From positions 1 to 64,000 of the forward strand of contig NZ_JAHXRL010000004.1 of NCBI RefSeq assembly GCF_019392245.1: a DNA stretch of 64,000 bases, written 5' to 3'. The position numbers and the translations under genes were made by a program. How positions within the stretch are numbered: the stretch's first letter is position 1; every line of letters starts with the position of its first letter. The notes below the pieces were generated by a model that worked only from the letters and a program-made list of their open reading frames with translations, did not search any database and was not told the origin of the DNA. This DNA comes from Sulfitobacter sp. CW3 (GTDB taxonomy: Bacteria; Pseudomonadota; Alphaproteobacteria; Rhodobacterales; Rhodobacteraceae). Shown piece by piece: positions 24,198-32,648 of the stretch.

Positions 24198-26351
24198 ATG
24201 CCCAACACAGACGAAATCCAACCCACCGACCCGTTCGACACAGGATTGCGCAAAACGCTTCGGCGGATATTAGATTTCGTTTCACTGTTCGTCATTGCAG
24301 CATTTTTCCTCGCGGTCCTTCGAGCCACCCAATTCGGGCCGATATATGCCCCGATGGTGGTTTTGCTGGGGTCGTTTAGCGTCTTGCCGACGCTGTTCCT
24401 TAGGGCCGATAAACATCTAGAACTCAGGGGCTTACTGACCATATCGGGTTTGACCGTCGCCATGTTCGTGGGGGTTGCCAACCTTGGCCTGTCGGCTGCT
24501 GCATTATATGGTTTCCCAAGTATTTTGGCGATGCTTGCAACGTTTTACACCCGACGGATCGCCTATATTGCGTTGGCCGGTTTGGCCGTTGTACTCACGG
24601 TTTTTGCCTATCTATTTGTTTCAGAAATCCTGGTTAGCCCTGATGATGCAATCGCCCAGTGGAACCAGGACCCGCAGAACTGGGTCGTCGCCATCGTCAC
24701 CAGCTGTCTGGTCAGCGCCTTGATGATTACCCTCATCCGTCACATCAGCGAATTTTGGGAAAAATCCTCTGACGAGGTCGCAGACAACCACAAAAAATTT
24801 CAAACGCTCGTCGAATACGCACCCAGTGCGATCCTGATCCTTGATGTGGAAAAGGGACATCTCGTTTCTGTTAATGCCCAGGCAGAGCGGATGTTCGGGG
24901 TTTCGCGCGACAAGCTGCTACACACCACGACAGTGGCAGAGTTCACCCCAGAGCTGCAACCCTCAGGCGAAAACAGCAAAGAACTGGCTAAAAAAAATCT
25001 GGAAGACGCCGTTGCAGGTGGCCACCCGACATTTGATTGGTCGTATTTCGATGTGAACGGAAAAGAATTCCAATGCGAAGTGACCCTGTTGCGAGTTCCC
25101 CCGTATGACAGGACCCTGATCCGCGCGAATATTACCGACATCACCAAACGGCTGGCCGAGCAAAAACAACGCGAGGAACTGCAGGCCCAATTAGCAGCGT
25201 CACAGCGGCTCGAGACGATCGGGCAGCTAACGGGCGGCGTGGCCCATGATTTCAACAACCTGCTGGCTGTCATTCTGGGTAATCTGGAACTGATGCAGGA
25301 AGAATGCGCCGATGAAGAGCTGAGAATGATGATCCAGCCCTGTATCGACGCGACCCTACGCGGGGCAGAGCTGACCCGGAACATGCTGAGTTATTCGCGC
25401 CGTGCGCCGTTGCAGCCCAAAATCATGGACCTTAACAAGTTGGTGCGCGACACTAAAAACTGGGCGGGGCGCACGCTCCCCTCCAATGTCGAGATCGAGA
25501 CATCGCTTTTGGCCAGATTGTGGAAAGTCAAAGCCGACCCCGTTGCCGCGGAAAGCGCACTTTTGAACCTGATCCTAAATGCCCGTGATGCCATGCCGCT
25601 GGGTGGCAGGCTGACCATTGAAACGTCCAATGTCAGGGTCGAAGCAGGCTATATCGACGGCCGCCACGAGAAATTGGAACCCGGCAGATACGTATTGGTT
25701 GCCGTGTCCGATACGGGGCACGGGATCGCCGACGAAGACCTCGAGCGTATTTTCACCCCATTCTTCAGCACCAAATCAGTAAGCCACGGATCCGGGTTGG
25801 GCCTTCCTATGGTTATGGGCTTTATGGGGCAGTCCGGTGGCACGGTCCAAGTCTATTCCGAGGTCGGCATCGGCACGACATTCAAACTGTATTTCCCGGC
25901 AGAAACCACCGACCAACCGGCCACGGCACCGGACCACCCCGATGAGATCAGGCAGAGACCCCAAGGCAAACGTATTTTGCTTGCTGAGGACGAAGAAGAA
26001 GTCCGGTCGGTTCTGACCGCAATGCTGCAAGCATCAGGCTATGCCGTTCGACCCGCCCAGTCAGGCGACGAGGCTAAGCAAATCTTCGAAGAAGACCCGA
26101 CGTATGACCTGCTGCTCACCGACATCGTCATGCCCGGAAGACTTCAGGGCACCGGCCTTGCCAAAGAGCTGCGAGAGATACGAAACACGCTGCCGGTTGT
26201 GTTTATGTCCGGCTACGCATCCGAGGCAACGGTGCACGGAAACGGCCTGCGCCCCGAAGATATCAGACTGATGAAGCCGGTGATGCGCCGCGATCTGTTG
26301 GCCGCGATCAAAGGTGCGCTTGATTCAAATAGCGACACGGACAACGGCTGA
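24198..26351 (+). CDS. Membrane-bound PAS hybrid histidine kinase with C-terminal receiver
   Basis: A 717-residue protein with six predicted N-terminal membrane helices (about residues 22-185), then a PAS domain (about 200-325). The kinase core has His350 in TGGVAHDFNNLL and ATPase motifs NLILNARDAM, VSDTGHGI and GSGLGLPMV. A receiver follows, with LLAEDEEEVR and the acceptor Asp in LLLTDIVMPG. ATG 24198 has AAGGA upstream and is preferred to the open frame from 24078. The DFNNLL H-box and fused receiver are typical of alphaproteobacterial hybrid kinases acting through phosphorelays. No response regulator or phosphotransfer gene is adjacent, so its target is unknown. Confidence 0.9.
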   Translation: MPNTDEIQPTDPFDTGLRKTLRRILDFVSLFVIAAFFLAVLRATQFGPIYAPMVVLLGSFSVLPTLFLRADKHLELRGLLTISGLTVAMFVGVANLGLSAAALYGFPSILAMLATFYTRRIAYIALAGLAVVLTVFAYLFVSEILVSPDDAIAQWNQDPQNWVVAIVTSCLVSALMITLIRHISEFWEKSSDEVADNHKKFQTLVEYAPSAILILDVEKGHLVSVNAQAERMFGVSRDKLLHTTTVAEFTPELQPSGENSKELAKKNLEDAVAGGHPTFDWSYFDVNGKEFQCEVTLLRVPPYDRTLIRANITDITKRLAEQKQREELQAQLAASQRLETIGQLTGGVAHDFNNLLAVILGNLELMQEECADEELRMMIQPCIDATLRGAELTRNMLSYSRRAPLQPKIMDLNKLVRDTKNWAGRTLPSNVEIETSLLARLWKVKADPVAAESALLNLILNARDAMPLGGRLTIETSNVRVEAGYIDGRHEKLEPGRYVLVAVSDTGHGIADEDLERIFTPFFSTKSVSHGSGLGLPMVMGFMGQSGGTVQVYSEVGIGTTFKLYFPAETTDQPATAPDHPDEIRQRPQGKRILLAEDEEEVRSVLTAMLQASGYAVRPAQSGDEAKQIFEEDPTYDLLLTDIVMPGRLQGTGLAKELREIRNTLPVVFMSGYASEATVHGNGLRPEDIRLMKPVMRRDLLAAIKGALDSNSDTDNG

Positions 26352-26433
26352 AACAGCGCACCGGCTTTTTGGCACTATTTTCCCGTGCCTTTCGGCTTCC
26401 CTTTCATGTCGAAACCTGCTTTTTCCCATAGCT

Positions 26434-26958
26434 ATGGGACAGTCATTATTGATCACAGGCGGGGCGCGATCAGGCAAATCTGCACTGGCGGAAGGCTACG
26501 CTTTGGAGCCGACGGGCAAAGCTGTTTACATCGCAACCGCCCAAGCACATGACGCGGAAATGGCTGCACGTATTGCTGAACATCAAAAACGGCGCGGCCC
26601 TGAATGGACAACCATTCAAGCCCCCTTTGATCTGGTTGACGCGCTAACTCAATCGGATGGCGGCGACCCGCGTCTGGTTGATTGTCTCACGCTCTGGCTG
26701 ACCAATCTTATGCTATCGGACAAGGACTGGCGCGCCGCGACTGAAACCCTTGTTCATACAATTGCGGCCCAAACTGCCCCGGTGATCTTTGTCACAAACG
26801 AGGTGGGCGGCGGAATCGTTCCGGAAAATAAACTGGCCCGCGATTTCCGTGATGCAGCTGGCTGGGTCAATCAAACTATTGCGCGTGCGTGCGGCTCTGT
26901 TGTGCTGTGTGTTGCTGGCTATCCAATGAAAGTAAAATCCAATGACCATCCTGACTGA
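26434..26958 (+). CDS. cobU: Bifunctional adenosylcobinamide kinase / adenosylcobinamide-phosphate guanylyltransferase
   Basis: A 174-residue enzyme (CobP in Pseudomonas denitrificans naming). It phosphorylates adenosylcobinamide and transfers GMP to make adenosylcobinamide-GDP. The P-loop is GGARSGKS (9-16). The ATAQAHDAEM segment leads to His50 in IAEHQKRRG, the probable guanylylated histidine, and VTNEVGGGIVPENKLARDFRD is the conserved late motif. ATG 26434 is the start that gives the family N-terminus MGQSLLITGG; the open frame to 26314 is discarded. Its end overlaps cobT by 17 bp. Confidence 0.95.
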   Translation: MGQSLLITGGARSGKSALAEGYALEPTGKAVYIATAQAHDAEMAARIAEHQKRRGPEWTTIQAPFDLVDALTQSDGGDPRLVDCLTLWLTNLMLSDKDWRAATETLVHTIAAQTAPVIFVTNEVGGGIVPENKLARDFRDAAGWVNQTIARACGSVVLCVAGYPMKVKSNDHPD

Positions 26959-27952
26959 TCTGACGTCCCTTGATGACGTCGCCAAATTGGTGCTTCCTGA
27001 AACAGACCAAGCCGCCGCGACCGCTGCATCCGAACGCCAAAACAGCCTGACCAAGCCACCCGGATCGCTGGGCCGGCTTGAAGAACTGGCGATCTTTATG
27101 GCGGGATGGCAGCGCAGCGAGATGCCCGTGATCAACAAGGCGCAGGCCCTCGTGTTTGCTGGCAATCACGGCATTTGTGCCCAAGGCGTCAATCCGTTCC
27201 CTCAAGAAGTCACCGCCCAGATGGTCGGAAATTTCCAAGCCGGGGGCGCTGCGATCAACCAGCTGTGTCGCGCCAACGGGGCGGATTTGTCGGTTGTTGC
27301 ATTGGATCTGGATCAGCCCACGCAAGATTTCACCCAAGGCCCCGCGATGACCGAGGCCGAAACAATCAAAGCGTTGCAAAGCGGTGCCGCGGCCGTTGAT
27401 CCTGACGCGTCGGTATTGATCTTGGGCGAGATGGGGATTGGCAACTCGACCATCGCCGCCGCCTTGGCTTGTGCCACCTTTGGCGGGGCCGCAGCGCAAT
27501 GGGTCGGACGTGGAACCGGGTCGGACAGCGATGGTCAGGCCCTCAAGGCGCGGGTTGTCGACACTGGTGTCGCGCTGCACAACAAGGCACGCGGCATGGC
27601 GATGCTGGCAGCATTGGGCGGCCGTGAACAAGCGGCTATTTGCGGTGCCGTCCTTGAGGCACGGGCCCGTTCGATCCCCGTTATCCTTGACGGGTATATC
27701 TGCACGGCAGCGGTTGCGCCGCTTTATGATACTGCACCCGAATTGCTGGATCATTGCCTAGTTGGCCATGCCAGCGCCGAACCGGGTCACAAGCTGATGT
27801 TGGACGCGATGCAAAAGACGCCAATCCTGTCCATGAATATGGCCCTTGGCGAAGGCTCTGGTGCCGCATTGGCGCTTGGCGTGTTGCGCGCTGCATTGGA
27901 ATGCCACAACGGTATGGCCACCTTTGCGCAGGCCGGAGTTTCCGGCGGATGA
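26942..27952 (+). CDS. cobT: Nicotinate-nucleotide--dimethylbenzimidazole phosphoribosyltransferase
   Basis: A 336-residue enzyme (CobU in P. denitrificans naming) that makes alpha-ribazole phosphate, the lower-ligand precursor of cobalamin. Motifs are TKPPGSLGRLE near the N-terminus, FAGNHGICAQGV, GEMGIGNSTIAAAL and GEGSGAAL. Glu304 in the last motif is the counterpart of the catalytic base Glu317 of Salmonella CobT. The start overlaps cobU and the stop overlaps cobS (ATGA at 27949-27952). This is not the CobT subunit of the cobalt chelatase, which shares the name. Confidence 0.96.
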   Translation: MTILTDLTSLDDVAKLVLPETDQAAATAASERQNSLTKPPGSLGRLEELAIFMAGWQRSEMPVINKAQALVFAGNHGICAQGVNPFPQEVTAQMVGNFQAGGAAINQLCRANGADLSVVALDLDQPTQDFTQGPAMTEAETIKALQSGAAAVDPDASVLILGEMGIGNSTIAAALACATFGGAAAQWVGRGTGSDSDGQALKARVVDTGVALHNKARGMAMLAALGGREQAAICGAVLEARARSIPVILDGYICTAAVAPLYDTAPELLDHCLVGHASAEPGHKLMLDAMQKTPILSMNMALGEGSGAALALGVLRAALECHNGMATFAQAGVSGG

Positions 27953-28698
27953 CACGTTTCGCGGGGCGACTTGCTGAGGTACGGCTGGCGGTGATGATGC
28001 TAACGCGTCTGCCCGTCGGCCATCTGCAAGACCCCGCACCGACATTGGCGGCGGCCCGTTGGGCCTATCCGCTGGTGGGTCTGATCGTCGGTCTGATCGC
28101 ATGGGGCATCCACAGCGCAATCATGTGTATCGGGGCCAGTGCTACCCTTGCTGCGGTCGTGACGCTGGGTTCCGTGATACTGACCACGGGCGCGATGCAT
28201 CAGGACGGGCTTGCCGATTTTGCGGATGGTATTTGGGGCGGTCACGACAGAACGCGCCGCCTTGAGATTATGCGCGACAGCGCAATCGGCAGCTATGGTG
28301 TACTGGCGCTTATCCTATGCTGCGCCGTTTGGATTTCTGCCCTGTCTCAACTTGCCGGACAGGCCGGTATCCTCAGCTTTTTGGCCATCGGCGTTCTCAG
28401 CCGTATTGCGATGACGATCTGCTCTGCCACGCTGCCCTTGGCCAGAACTGACGGGCTTGGCGTGCTATCCAGCGGCGGGGATTCGAACTGGATGTTGTGG
28501 GCAGGACTGGCATTTATTGCTGTTGTCCTGCTTGGCTGGCAGGGGCTGGTTGTTCTGGCTGTGGTCGCGTTGGTTGCCACGCTCGTGGCAGGCATCGCGC
28601 GCCGCCGCATCGGTGGCCAAACCGGTGATGTGTTAGGGGCGGTACAGTTCTTATCTGAAACCAGCGCATGGGCAACGCTTGCAATAATGGCCGGTTGA
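27949..28698 (+). CDS. cobS: Adenosylcobinamide-GDP ribazoletransferase (cobalamin synthase)
   Basis: A 249-residue integral membrane enzyme (CobV in P. denitrificans naming) joining adenosylcobinamide-GDP and alpha-ribazole phosphate. It has the conserved MMLTRLPVG start and MHQDGLADFADGIWGG, whose acidic residues bind metal, then RRLEIMRDSAIGSYGVLAL. Five to six membrane helices are visible. ATG 27949 overlaps the cobT stop; upstream reading in this frame lies within cobT. It completes the cobU-cobT-cobS nucleotide-loop assembly set on the + strand. Confidence 0.95.
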   Translation: MTRFAGRLAEVRLAVMMLTRLPVGHLQDPAPTLAAARWAYPLVGLIVGLIAWGIHSAIMCIGASATLAAVVTLGSVILTTGAMHQDGLADFADGIWGGHDRTRRLEIMRDSAIGSYGVLALILCCAVWISALSQLAGQAGILSFLAIGVLSRIAMTICSATLPLARTDGLGVLSSGGDSNWMLWAGLAFIAVVLLGWQGLVVLAVVALVATLVAGIARRRIGGQTGDVLGAVQFLSETSAWATLAIMAG

Positions 28699-28760
28699 TC
28701 GTCTGATTAACCCAGACCGCAACGACACCCCGTTACCCGATACAGAGAGAAGACACCCAA

Positions 28761-29999
28761 ATGCGCAAAGTGCTTTTGCACAGGCCGTTCCGTCACATGT
28801 TTATGGCGCAAATCATTGCGCTATTGGGTACCGGGCTGGCCACAGTTGCCTTGGGTCTGTTGGCCTATGACATTGCGGGCGGCAACGCAGCGCTGGTTCT
28901 AGGTGCAATTTTTACCATCAAAATGATCGCCTATGTGACAGTAGCACCGATTGCCGGGGCCTTTGCCGACCGCCTGCCCCGACGCGGGACATTGGTGACG
29001 CTGGATATTATCCGCGCGTTGGTGGCGCTGGCCTTGCCCTTTGTGACGCAGCTTTGGCAAATCTACAGCTTGATCATTATACTACAGGCCGCATCAGCCG
29101 CCTTTACCCCGATGTTTCAGGCCACAATCCCCGACCTGCTACCGGATGAAGACGACTATACCAACGCGCTGTCGCTGTCGCGGCTGGCCTATGATCTGGA
29201 ATCTCTGATCAGTCCGCTTTTGGCAGCGGCCCTGCTGGGCGTGGTCAGCTTTCATGCGCTGTTTGTCGGCACCGCCTTTGGCTTTGCCGGGTCTGCACTG
29301 CTGGTCGGCACGGTGCTGCTGCCCGCCGTAGTACCCGGCCCTAGCCGCCCGATTTACGAACGCACCACGCGCGGTATCCGGATATATCTGGACACCCCGC
29401 GTCTGCGCGCCCTGCTCGCGCTTAGCTTTGCTGTTTCGGCGGCGGGTGCGATGGTTCTTGTGAACACGGTTGTTATTGTACGTGGCGGGCTGGGGCTGCC
29501 GCAATCAGCTGTCGCGATTGCAATGGCCGCGTTCGGGTTTGGATCTGTGGTCGTCGCCATGGCGCTTCCACGTATTTTGGGCCGTGTTGGAGACCGGCCT
29601 GTGATTTTGGCCGGCGCTGCGATCATGGGCCTGTCGCTGATCGCCTTGGCCGTGTGGACCGGCGTTATCGGACTTGGCTGGGGCGCGCTTTTGGTGTGCT
29701 GGGTGGCTGTCGGGGCGGGGTATTCCGCCGTGCTCACGCCAACCGGCAGGCTTTTGCGCAAATCGTCAAATGCAAGCGACCGCCCCGCATTATTCGCGGC
29801 ACAATTCGCGCTTTCCCATGCGTGTTGGCTGGTCTGCTATCCGCTGGCGGGGGCCTTGATGACGAAATTCGGGTTGATCACCAGCTTGCTTTGCCTCGGC
29901 GTACTGACACTGGTCGCGATGATGGTCGGCTGGCGGCTTTGGCCCAATCCGGATGTTGATATCGTCACACAGGATCGCCCAGATCAGTCTACCACCTGA
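28761..29999 (+). CDS. MFS transporter (DHA3/EntS-like)
   Basis: A 412-residue major facilitator with about 12 membrane segments and the loop motif GAFADRLPRRG between helices 2 and 3. A purine-rich GAGAGAAGA lies shortly before the ATG. It is 62 bp downstream of cobS on the same strand and ends 10 bp before the convergent cbiO stop. The sequence type is similar to exporters of siderophores and small molecules. Its location within the cobalamin island raises the possibility of corrinoid or precursor export, but nothing in the sequence proves this. Confidence 0.85.
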   Translation: MRKVLLHRPFRHMFMAQIIALLGTGLATVALGLLAYDIAGGNAALVLGAIFTIKMIAYVTVAPIAGAFADRLPRRGTLVTLDIIRALVALALPFVTQLWQIYSLIIILQAASAAFTPMFQATIPDLLPDEDDYTNALSLSRLAYDLESLISPLLAAALLGVVSFHALFVGTAFGFAGSALLVGTVLLPAVVPGPSRPIYERTTRGIRIYLDTPRLRALLALSFAVSAAGAMVLVNTVVIVRGGLGLPQSAVAIAMAAFGFGSVVVAMALPRILGRVGDRPVILAGAAIMGLSLIALAVWTGVIGLGWGALLVCWVAVGAGYSAVLTPTGRLLRKSSNASDRPALFAAQFALSHACWLVCYPLAGALMTKFGLITSLLCLGVLTLVAMMVGWRLWPNPDVDIVTQDRPDQSTT

Positions 30000-30009
30000 C
30001 GGTTCAGGT

Positions 30010-30660
30010 TCAGGCGCTGTGAATTTGACCTGCGCGTATCTCGACCTGCTCATGGGTGATCTGGGTGCGGAATTCGGTGGAATGGCTCACCAGTAAAATC
30101 GCCTGCGGCAAGCCTTGCAAAATCTCGACCAGCCGCGCCTCGTTTTGCGTATCAAGCGCATTTGTGGGCTCATCCAGCAACAGCACCTCAGGCTCCATCG
30201 CCAGAACCGTTGCCAAGGTCACAAGACGTTTTTCGCCCCCCGACAGCTTGTGCGTGATCCGGTCGCGCAGATGCGACAGGCGCAACTGCTCTAACAGGAG
30301 ATCCACGATTTCAATCGCCTCACCTTTGGATTTGCCAAGGTTCAGCGGACCAAAGGCGATATCCTCGGCCACGGTAGGGCAAAACAACTGGTCGTCGGCA
30401 TCCTGAAAGACCAACCCGATGCGGCGTCTGACCTCGTGAAAGTCGGCCTCTTGGCTGCGCTCTGTGCCAAAGGCACGCACGGTCCCTTGCTGCGGGGTTT
30501 GCAGACCAAGGATCACCCGCAAAAGCGTCGATTTGCCGGACCCGTTTGGCCCGGTTAGCGACAGACGTTGGCCCGGCATCAGCCGCAACGACGCCCCCGA
30601 CAAAATTGGCGGCTGCCCGTGGTAAGAAAAATGGATATCATCAAGCTCGATCAGCGCCAT
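30010..30660 (-). CDS. cbiO: Cobalt/nickel ECF-type transporter ATP-binding protein CbiO
   Basis: A 216-residue ATPase with Walker A GPNGSGKST, Q-loop FQDADDQLF (typical of CbiO/EcfA), signature LSGGEKR and Walker B VLLLDEPTNALD. The ATG at 30660 overlaps the cbiQ stop by 10 bp. The longer open frame to 30780 lies in cbiQ and is rejected. It energises the CbiMQO metal importer. It is last in the riboswitch-controlled operon DUF4198-cbiM-cbiL-cbiQ-cbiO, and transcription ends against the convergent MFS gene. Confidence 0.93.
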   Translation of the reverse strand: MALIELDDIHFSYHGQPPILSGASLRLMPGQRLSLTGPNGSGKSTLLRVILGLQTPQQGTVRAFGTERSQEADFHEVRRRIGLVFQDADDQLFCPTVAEDIAFGPLNLGKSKGEAIEIVDLLLEQLRLSHLRDRITHKLSGGEKRLVTLATVLAMEPEVLLLDEPTNALDTQNEARLVEILQGLPQAILLVSHSTEFRTQITHEQVEIRAGQIHSA

Positions 30661-31439
30661 ACCAGCTCCAGACAAATCAGCAGGCCCATCGCTATCACGA
30701 ACAATACGGAAAAGCGCCTGTCTGCTGCTGTTAGAACGAAATTTTGCAACAGATAGATGCGTCCGGAAAAACCACGGCATTTCATCGCGCCCAGTATCCG
30801 TTCAGATCGCTCAATCGCGCGCACCAGCATCATGCCCACCAGATAGCCAAAGCTGCGGTAGGTGTGCCAGTTGGTGCCGGGTCGAAAACCGCGCACCTTC
30901 ATGGCACCCCGCAGCCGCAAGTATTCTTCGCGCAGAACCTCGATATAGCGGATGGTGAACATCAACAGATGCACCAAGATTTCCGGCACCCGCATCTTGT
31001 ACAAGGCATGGCCCAGCGTCACGGGTTCCATCGTGCCGACCAGCGTCATCAGCGCAAGGATCACCGCATTGGCCGTCAGGGCAATTTCCACGGCACGCCA
31101 CAGCCCCTGCCAACTGGCAGCAACCCCCCAAAGGGTAAAGATCGGGTCGCCGGGAATGGAAAAGGGCAACAGCACCAGCATAAAGATGATAAAACCATCC
31201 ATCATTGCCATGCGTTTCAGGGTCGGACCCAAAGGCAGGCGCGACGCCCACAGCAACGCGGCCGACAGCACCATCGCGGCACCAAGCGCGGTCAGCGAAG
31301 ATAGGCCAACCACCACGATACCAAACCCGATGGCTGCCAGAATGCGCACCCGCGGGTCCAAGCTGCCAATCAGGCCTGACACTTGCGCCGCACCGGTTTC
31401 GGTCAGCGTCGTGTCCCCTTGCTCTAGCACATGCGCCAA
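30651..31439 (-). CDS. cbiQ: Cobalt/nickel ECF-type transporter transmembrane protein CbiQ
   Basis: A 262-residue membrane protein of the EcfT family, with five or so helices. The two ARG-type coupling motifs that touch the ATPases are visible: GAMKVRG in RLRGAMKVRGF and GAMKCRG in ERILGAMKCRGF. Other supporting features are the N-terminal LDPRVRI segment and the central TIRYIEVLREEY. It starts 3 bp after the cbiL stop and overlaps cbiO by 10 bp. It links the CbiO ATPase to the substrate-specific CbiM. Confidence 0.93.
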   Translation of the reverse strand: MAHVLEQGDTTLTETGAAQVSGLIGSLDPRVRILAAIGFGIVVVGLSSLTALGAAMVLSAALLWASRLPLGPTLKRMAMMDGFIIFMLVLLPFSIPGDPIFTLWGVAASWQGLWRAVEIALTANAVILALMTLVGTMEPVTLGHALYKMRVPEILVHLLMFTIRYIEVLREEYLRLRGAMKVRGFRPGTNWHTYRSFGYLVGMMLVRAIERSERILGAMKCRGFSGRIYLLQNFVLTAADRRFSVLFVIAMGLLICLELVWR

Positions 31440-31442
31440 AGC

Positions 31443-32027
31443 CTAGGCCGCCAGCTTGCGGCGTGCCGCCAGATAAAACCCAAGGCCGAACAGACCAAAG
31501 ATATATCCCATGCCGCCCAGAATGGATTGCAAATCATAATGCTCGCGCGTTGCGGCCATCTCGCGGCGCAGCGGGCGAATTTCATCGCGCACTGCCGCCG
31601 CGATCACGGCGCGTTCCTCGGCTGTTAGTGATGCGGTGGTCGTGGCGACATTCGCCGGGGCAACGACACCAGATGCGGTAGCCGTATCAGAGGCTGGCCG
31701 GGGTTTGCCCAGAATGGTCGCGACCTCTTGGGCGGGCATCGTCACCTCTGCGACATGCCCCGCGCCCAGATTACCACGAAAGATATGCGTGACGGGCAAT
31801 TCCGGCCTGAACAGGAAAAAGCCGTCGGCATCTGTCTTTGTTTCGCCCAGCACCGCGCCATCAGGGCCGGTCACGGTAACCAACTGATCAACCGCCATGA
31901 CCCCGTTCGAAAATCCGATCTCGCCTTCGATTACATCGCCGGACGGAAAAACCGAAAGCAGAACTTTATGCGCCATTGCAGGGATCGGAGCCGCACATAG
32001 CATCAAGATCAGGACAAGACGTTTCAT
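31443..32027 (-). CDS. cbiL: CbiL/NikL-like accessory subunit of the metal importer
   Basis: A 194-residue protein: signal peptide MKRLVLILMLCAAPIPAMA, an immediately following His (AHKVLLSVFPSGDVIEGEI), a beta-rich extracytoplasmic part, a helical linker (LTAEERAVIAAAVRDEIRPL) and a C-terminal membrane helix (GYIFGLFGLGFYLAARR). This is the layout of the NikL/CbiL additional components that replace CbiN in some nickel or cobalt ECF importers. The start overlaps the cbiM stop as ATGA (32024-32027). The His after the cleavage site could take part in metal handover to CbiM (inference). Confidence 0.8.
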   Translation of the reverse strand: MKRLVLILMLCAAPIPAMAHKVLLSVFPSGDVIEGEIGFSNGVMAVDQLVTVTGPDGAVLGETKTDADGFFLFRPELPVTHIFRGNLGAGHVAEVTMPAQEVATILGKPRPASDTATASGVVAPANVATTTASLTAEERAVIAAAVRDEIRPLRREMAATREHYDLQSILGGMGYIFGLFGLGFYLAARRKLAA

Positions 32028-32641
32028 GCATTTGCTCCTTTCGCGGTTTCGAACAATTCCGGTTTCACCTTGCGGGCCAGCAAGATGGCAAAACCGGTCA
32101 ACAGCCCTTCGATGACCATGACAGGTATATGCGCAAAGAACACCAACTTGGCCGCCGGAATGAATTCATCGCCCGAGGCCGCCAGCGAAATAGCGACCAC
32201 CCCGGTTGTCAGCGCAATTGCCAAAGCGCCGCCAATCCCGGCCCAGATCGCCCCCGCAGTCGGTGTGCCCGACGCCACAAGCCTGCGCAGCATCAAGCCC
32301 ACCAAAACCGCCGGAAGGGCAATATTGACGGTGTTGACGCCCAGCACGGTCAGCCCGCCAAAGCCAAAGAATATCGCCTGAAGGACAAGCCCGACAAACA
32401 GTGCAGGAAAGGCGGCCCAGCCCAGCAAAATCCCGGCCAGACCATTCATTATCAAATGCACCGAAGACGGCCCGACAGGCACATAGATCAACGACGCCAC
32501 GAAAAAGCTGGCGGACAGCACGCCCGCCGTTGGAATACGTTCCAACGTCAGGCTGCGCAGACCCATCGCGATGCCGCCCGCCGCAGCAACTGCCCCGGCG
32601 ATCACAACAGTATTGGACAGCGCTCCGTCTACGATATGCAT
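32024..32641 (-). CDS. cbiM: Cobalt/nickel importer substrate-specific subunit CbiM
   Basis: A 205-residue membrane protein starting MHIVDGALS. The Met-His N-terminus is the conserved metal-binding element of CbiM/NikM, in which the terminal amine and His2 coordinate the metal, and this fixes the start at 32641. Six to seven helices follow, with the conserved HLIMNGLAGILLGW segment. It lies 7 bp after the DUF4198 gene. The B12 riboswitch upstream of the operon argues that the metal is cobalt, although the accessory pair (DUF4198 plus CbiL/NikL) is also found in nickel systems. Confidence 0.93.
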   Translation of the reverse strand: MHIVDGALSNTVVIAGAVAAAGGIAMGLRSLTLERIPTAGVLSASFFVASLIYVPVGPSSVHLIMNGLAGILLGWAAFPALFVGLVLQAIFFGFGGLTVLGVNTVNIALPAVLVGLMLRRLVASGTPTAGAIWAGIGGALAIALTTGVVAISLAASGDEFIPAAKLVFFAHIPVMVIEGLLTGFAILLARKVKPELFETAKGANA

Positions 32642-32648
32642 CGGTGTA

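Noticed and set aside
27754-27948. Upstream extension of cobS in the same frame
   Set aside because: It lies within cobT, and the ATGA overlap at 27949 with the family N-terminus gives a better start.
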